Source of the DNA: Chloroflexota bacterium
Lineage (GTDB): Bacteria > Chloroflexota > UBA5177 > JANWHV01
DNA: 7,022 nt
Assembly (NCBI GenBank): GCA_025924845.1
Contig: JAICHN010000276.1
Span: forward strand, 1 to 7,022
Direction of reading: 5' to 3'
Notes under the pieces: model-generated
What the model saw: the letters and a program-made list of their open reading frames with translations, nothing else
What the model was told of the DNA's origin: nothing
Database searches by the model: none
In this document: positions 5,710 through 7,022 of the stretch, in pieces
Position numbering within the stretch: the stretch's first letter is position 1
Layout: each line of letters opens with the position of its first letter
Program-made: the position numbers and the translations under genes

Positions 5710-5761
5710 TCCGTCAGGTTCGTCTCGACGGCACACCGCATGTCGACACGAACTGAACGGA
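5710..5761 (-). promoter_or_regulatory. Long leader hairpin/dyad reaching into the Shine-Dalgarno of the ThDP operon
   Basis: Two 20-nt arms, 5710-5729 and 5742-5761, are complementary at 16 of 20 positions around a 12-nt loop. The core GTCGA-N-ACGAAC pairs with one mismatch. The downstream arm ends inside GGAGG (5708-5712), so folding would occupy three Shine-Dalgarno bases. It could be an RNA switch, a stabilising 5' stem or a DNA operator. Confidence 0.5.
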
Positions 5762-5764
5762 CTA

Positions 5765-5770
5765 ATGATA
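5765..5770 (-). promoter_or_regulatory. Candidate -10 element of the ThDP/aminotransferase operon
   Basis: TATCAT on the minus strand matches TATAAT at 5/6, but no convincing -35 lies 16-18 nt upstream. Initiation would fall near 5758, almost exactly at the outer edge of the leader hairpin at 5710-5761, so the stem would open the transcript. Confidence 0.3.
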
Positions 5771-5797
5771 GCCGTTGGGCGGCCTGCACGGCAGCAC

Positions 5798-5819
5798 ACC
5801 TGAGGGTTGTGACCCAGGT
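5798..5819. promoter_or_regulatory. Operator-like dyad in the divergent regulatory region
   Basis: ACCTG plus GGT (5798-5802, 5805-5807) pairs with ACC plus CAGGT (5812-5819), giving 8 bp with a 2-nt bulge and the loop TGTG. It is followed by a second short dyad GGTA-T-TACC (5817-5825). It lies between the candidate promoters of the ThDP operon and icd, a natural place for a shared regulator. No regulator family is recognised. Confidence 0.3.
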
Positions 5820-5911
5820 ATTACCGTGACCACTGCTGACCGGAGCCCCGCCCCTACCATGCGGCCGCGAACTCAAACGTGCGGCACGGCCGGAACCACT
5901 GGCCCGCGCGG

Positions 5912-5917
5912 TATAAT
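5912..5917 (+). promoter_or_regulatory. Candidate -10 element of icd
   Basis: A perfect TATAAT lies 80 nt before the icd ATG. The hexamer 17 nt upstream (GCCGGA) is a poor -35, so an activator or another sigma preference may be involved. The resulting leader of about 75 nt holds the palindrome GGGCGCCC (5931-5938) and a 6-bp stem-loop UGGGGC-AAAA-GCCUCG (5939-5954). Confidence 0.45.
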
Positions 5918-5997
5918 CAGGTGGTTGATTGGGCGCCCTGGGGCAAAAGCCTCGCGGGCGACACGGCGATGAGCGCGACAGTGGAGGGGACCACATC

Positions 5998-7022
5998 ATG
6001 GCGGAGCGCCAGCATATTACGGTGCCGACGGCGGGGGAGCGTATTACATTCCGGAACGGCGCCCCTCAGGTGGGCGATGCCCCGATCATTCCGTTTTTGC
6101 GGGGTGACGGGATCGGGCCGGACATCTGGGCCGCCAGCCAACCGGTAATCGACGCCGCGACGGCGCTTACCACGGGGGGAAAGAAGACCATCCATTGGAT
6201 GGAGGTATACGCGGGCGAAAAGGCGGTCGAGCTGTACGGCGCCTATTTGCCGGACGAGACGACTGACGCTTTGCGCGAATTCGCGGTGGCGATCAAGGGA
6301 CCACTCACCACCCCGGTCGGCGGCGGCATTCGCAGCCTGAACGTGGCGCTCCGCCAGATTTTCGATCTGTATGCCTGTGTCCGGCCGGTGCGCTACTTCG
6401 CCGGTGTACCCAGTCCGGTCAAGCGGCCCGATCTGCTGGATGTGGTGATTTTCCGTGAGAACACGGAGGATGTTTATTCCGGCGTAGAGTTTGCCGCCGA
6501 TACCCCGGAGGCCAACAAGCTGATCGCCTTCCTGCGCGACGAATTGGGTAAGACCATTCGCGAGAAGTCGGGCGTGGGGATCAAGCCGATCAGCCAGTTC
6601 GGCACCGACCGCCTGGTGCGCCGAGCCATTCAATATGCCCTTGACCACAAACTGCCGGCGGTGACCCTGGTTCACAAGGGAAATATCCAGAAGTTCACCG
6701 AAGGCGCCTTTCGCGACTGGGGCTACGCGCTCGCCGCGCGCGAATTCGGTGATCGGGTCGTGCGCGAGGATGCGGTCGGGTCGGACGGTGCTCAAGGCAG
6801 GGTGGTGATCAACGACCGCATCGCCGATGCGATGTTCCAGCAGATATTGCTGCGGCCCGCCGAATATTCGGTGCTTGCCATGCCCAATCTTAACGGTGAT
6901 TACTTCTCTGATGCCTGTGCCGCGCAGATCGGCGGTCTGGGCATGGCGCCGGGCGCCAACATCGGTGTCAGCGCCGCGATCTTCGAGGCTACCCACGGCA
7001 CCGCCCCTAAATACGCGGGGAA
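5998..7022 (+). CDS. icd: NADP-dependent isocitrate dehydrogenase, N-terminal ~80%
   Basis: The first 341 codons are present and the gene runs off the right edge; by comparison with E. coli Icd (416 residues) about 70 C-terminal residues are missing. The enzyme oxidatively decarboxylates isocitrate to 2-oxoglutarate in the cytosolic TCA cycle. Visible features: [10 protein letters not shown] (33-42); the substrate loop [13 protein letters not shown] with S113, the same number as the AceK-phosphorylated serine of E. coli; [10 protein letters not shown] with Y160; the catalytic lysine K227 in LVHKGNI; metal ligands D301 and D305 in LNGDYFSDA; and HGTAPKYAG with K338-Y339. The last pair marks NADP use, as NAD-dependent relatives carry Asp-Ile there. 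GGAGGGG (5983-5989), 8 nt before ATG, fixes the start. It is divergent from the ThDP/aminotransferase operon, with a 297-bp shared regulatory gap. Confidence 0.97.
   Translation, partial: MAERQHITVPTAGERITFRNGAPQVGDAPIIPFLRGDGIGPDIWAASQPVIDAATALTTGGKKTIHWMEVYAGEKAVELYGAYLPDETTDALREFAVAIKGPLTTPVGGGIRSLNVALRQIFDLYACVRPVRYFAGVPSPVKRPDLLDVVIFRENTEDVYSGVEFAADTPEANKLIAFLRDELGKTIREKSGVGIKPISQFGTDRLVRRAIQYALDHKLPAVTLVHKGNIQKFTEGAFRDWGYALAAREFGDRVVREDAVGSDGAQGRVVINDRIADAMFQQILLRPAEYSVLAMPNLNGDYFSDACAAQIGGLGMAPGANIGVSAAIFEATHGTAPKYAG

Noticed and set aside
5701..5770. T-box or leader-peptide attenuator before the ThDP operon
   Set aside because: No T-box sequence or specifier loop, no short ORF rich in Ile, Leu or Val codons, and no terminator/antiterminator pair is visible.
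5008..5829. Open frame of 273 codons on the plus strand across the ThDP gene and its leader
   Set aside because: It is antisense to a conserved gene and its protein is low-complexity Gly/His/Arg with no recognisable domain.
5917..6996. Open frame of 359 codons on the minus strand opposite icd
   Set aside because: It is the antisense of a fully recognisable icd; the translation has no family character and reflects high-GC codon bias.
1..7022. tRNA, rRNA, CRISPR arrays, insertion sequences, attachment sites
   Set aside because: No cloverleaf, regularly spaced repeat, transposase fragment or terminal inverted repeat was seen in the gaps between genes.

Overview
The window is GC-rich bacterial chromosomal DNA carrying seven recognisable protein-coding genes and no RNA gene, CRISPR array or insertion sequence that I can see. 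The host cannot be named from this sequence alone. The mix (DUF4037 protein, PIN toxin-antitoxin pair, E. coli-type NADP isocitrate dehydrogenase, AruI-like ThDP enzyme) would suit a GC-rich environmental bacterium such as a Chloroflexota member, but that is an impression and not a demonstration.

Layout. Positions 1-152 (minus) hold the N-terminus of a class III aminotransferase that runs off the left edge. Positions 354-1430 (minus) encode a DUF4037 nucleotidyltransferase-like protein. Facing away from it, 1602-2295 (plus) is a two-gene toxin-antitoxin module: a 78-residue antitoxin overlapping a PIN-domain toxin by 8 bp. Convergent to the toxin, 2378-2908 (minus) encodes a small secreted protein of unknown function. 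Positions 3109-5700 (minus) form a two-gene operon: a ThDP-dependent enzyme of the acetolactate synthase superfamily, most like 5-guanidino-2-oxopentanoate decarboxylase, followed 27 bp later by a class IV (branched-chain type) aminotransferase. Divergent from this operon, 5998-7022 (plus) is the first ~80% of icd, running off the right edge.

How the genes may work together. The metabolic genes concern amino-acid/2-oxo-acid chemistry and the TCA cycle: a transaminase makes or consumes 2-oxo acids using the 2-oxoglutarate/glutamate pair, the ThDP enzyme condenses or decarboxylates 2-oxo acids, and Icd makes 2-oxoglutarate. The absence of an adjacent IlvN regulatory subunit and the sequence character of the ThDP enzyme argue mildly for a catabolic 2-oxo-acid decarboxylase over textbook acetolactate synthase. 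The DUF4037, toxin-antitoxin and secreted-protein genes look like an unrelated accessory patch.

The least ordinary material is non-coding. Two minus-strand genes (1430 and 5700) have leader hairpins that would occupy part of their own Shine-Dalgarno sequence. Two other minus-strand stop codons sit inside nested dyads sharing the same outer arms (TGACCG...CGGTCGC). The icd/ThDP divergent region contains a further operator-like dyad. I did not find a clear new multi-gene system.
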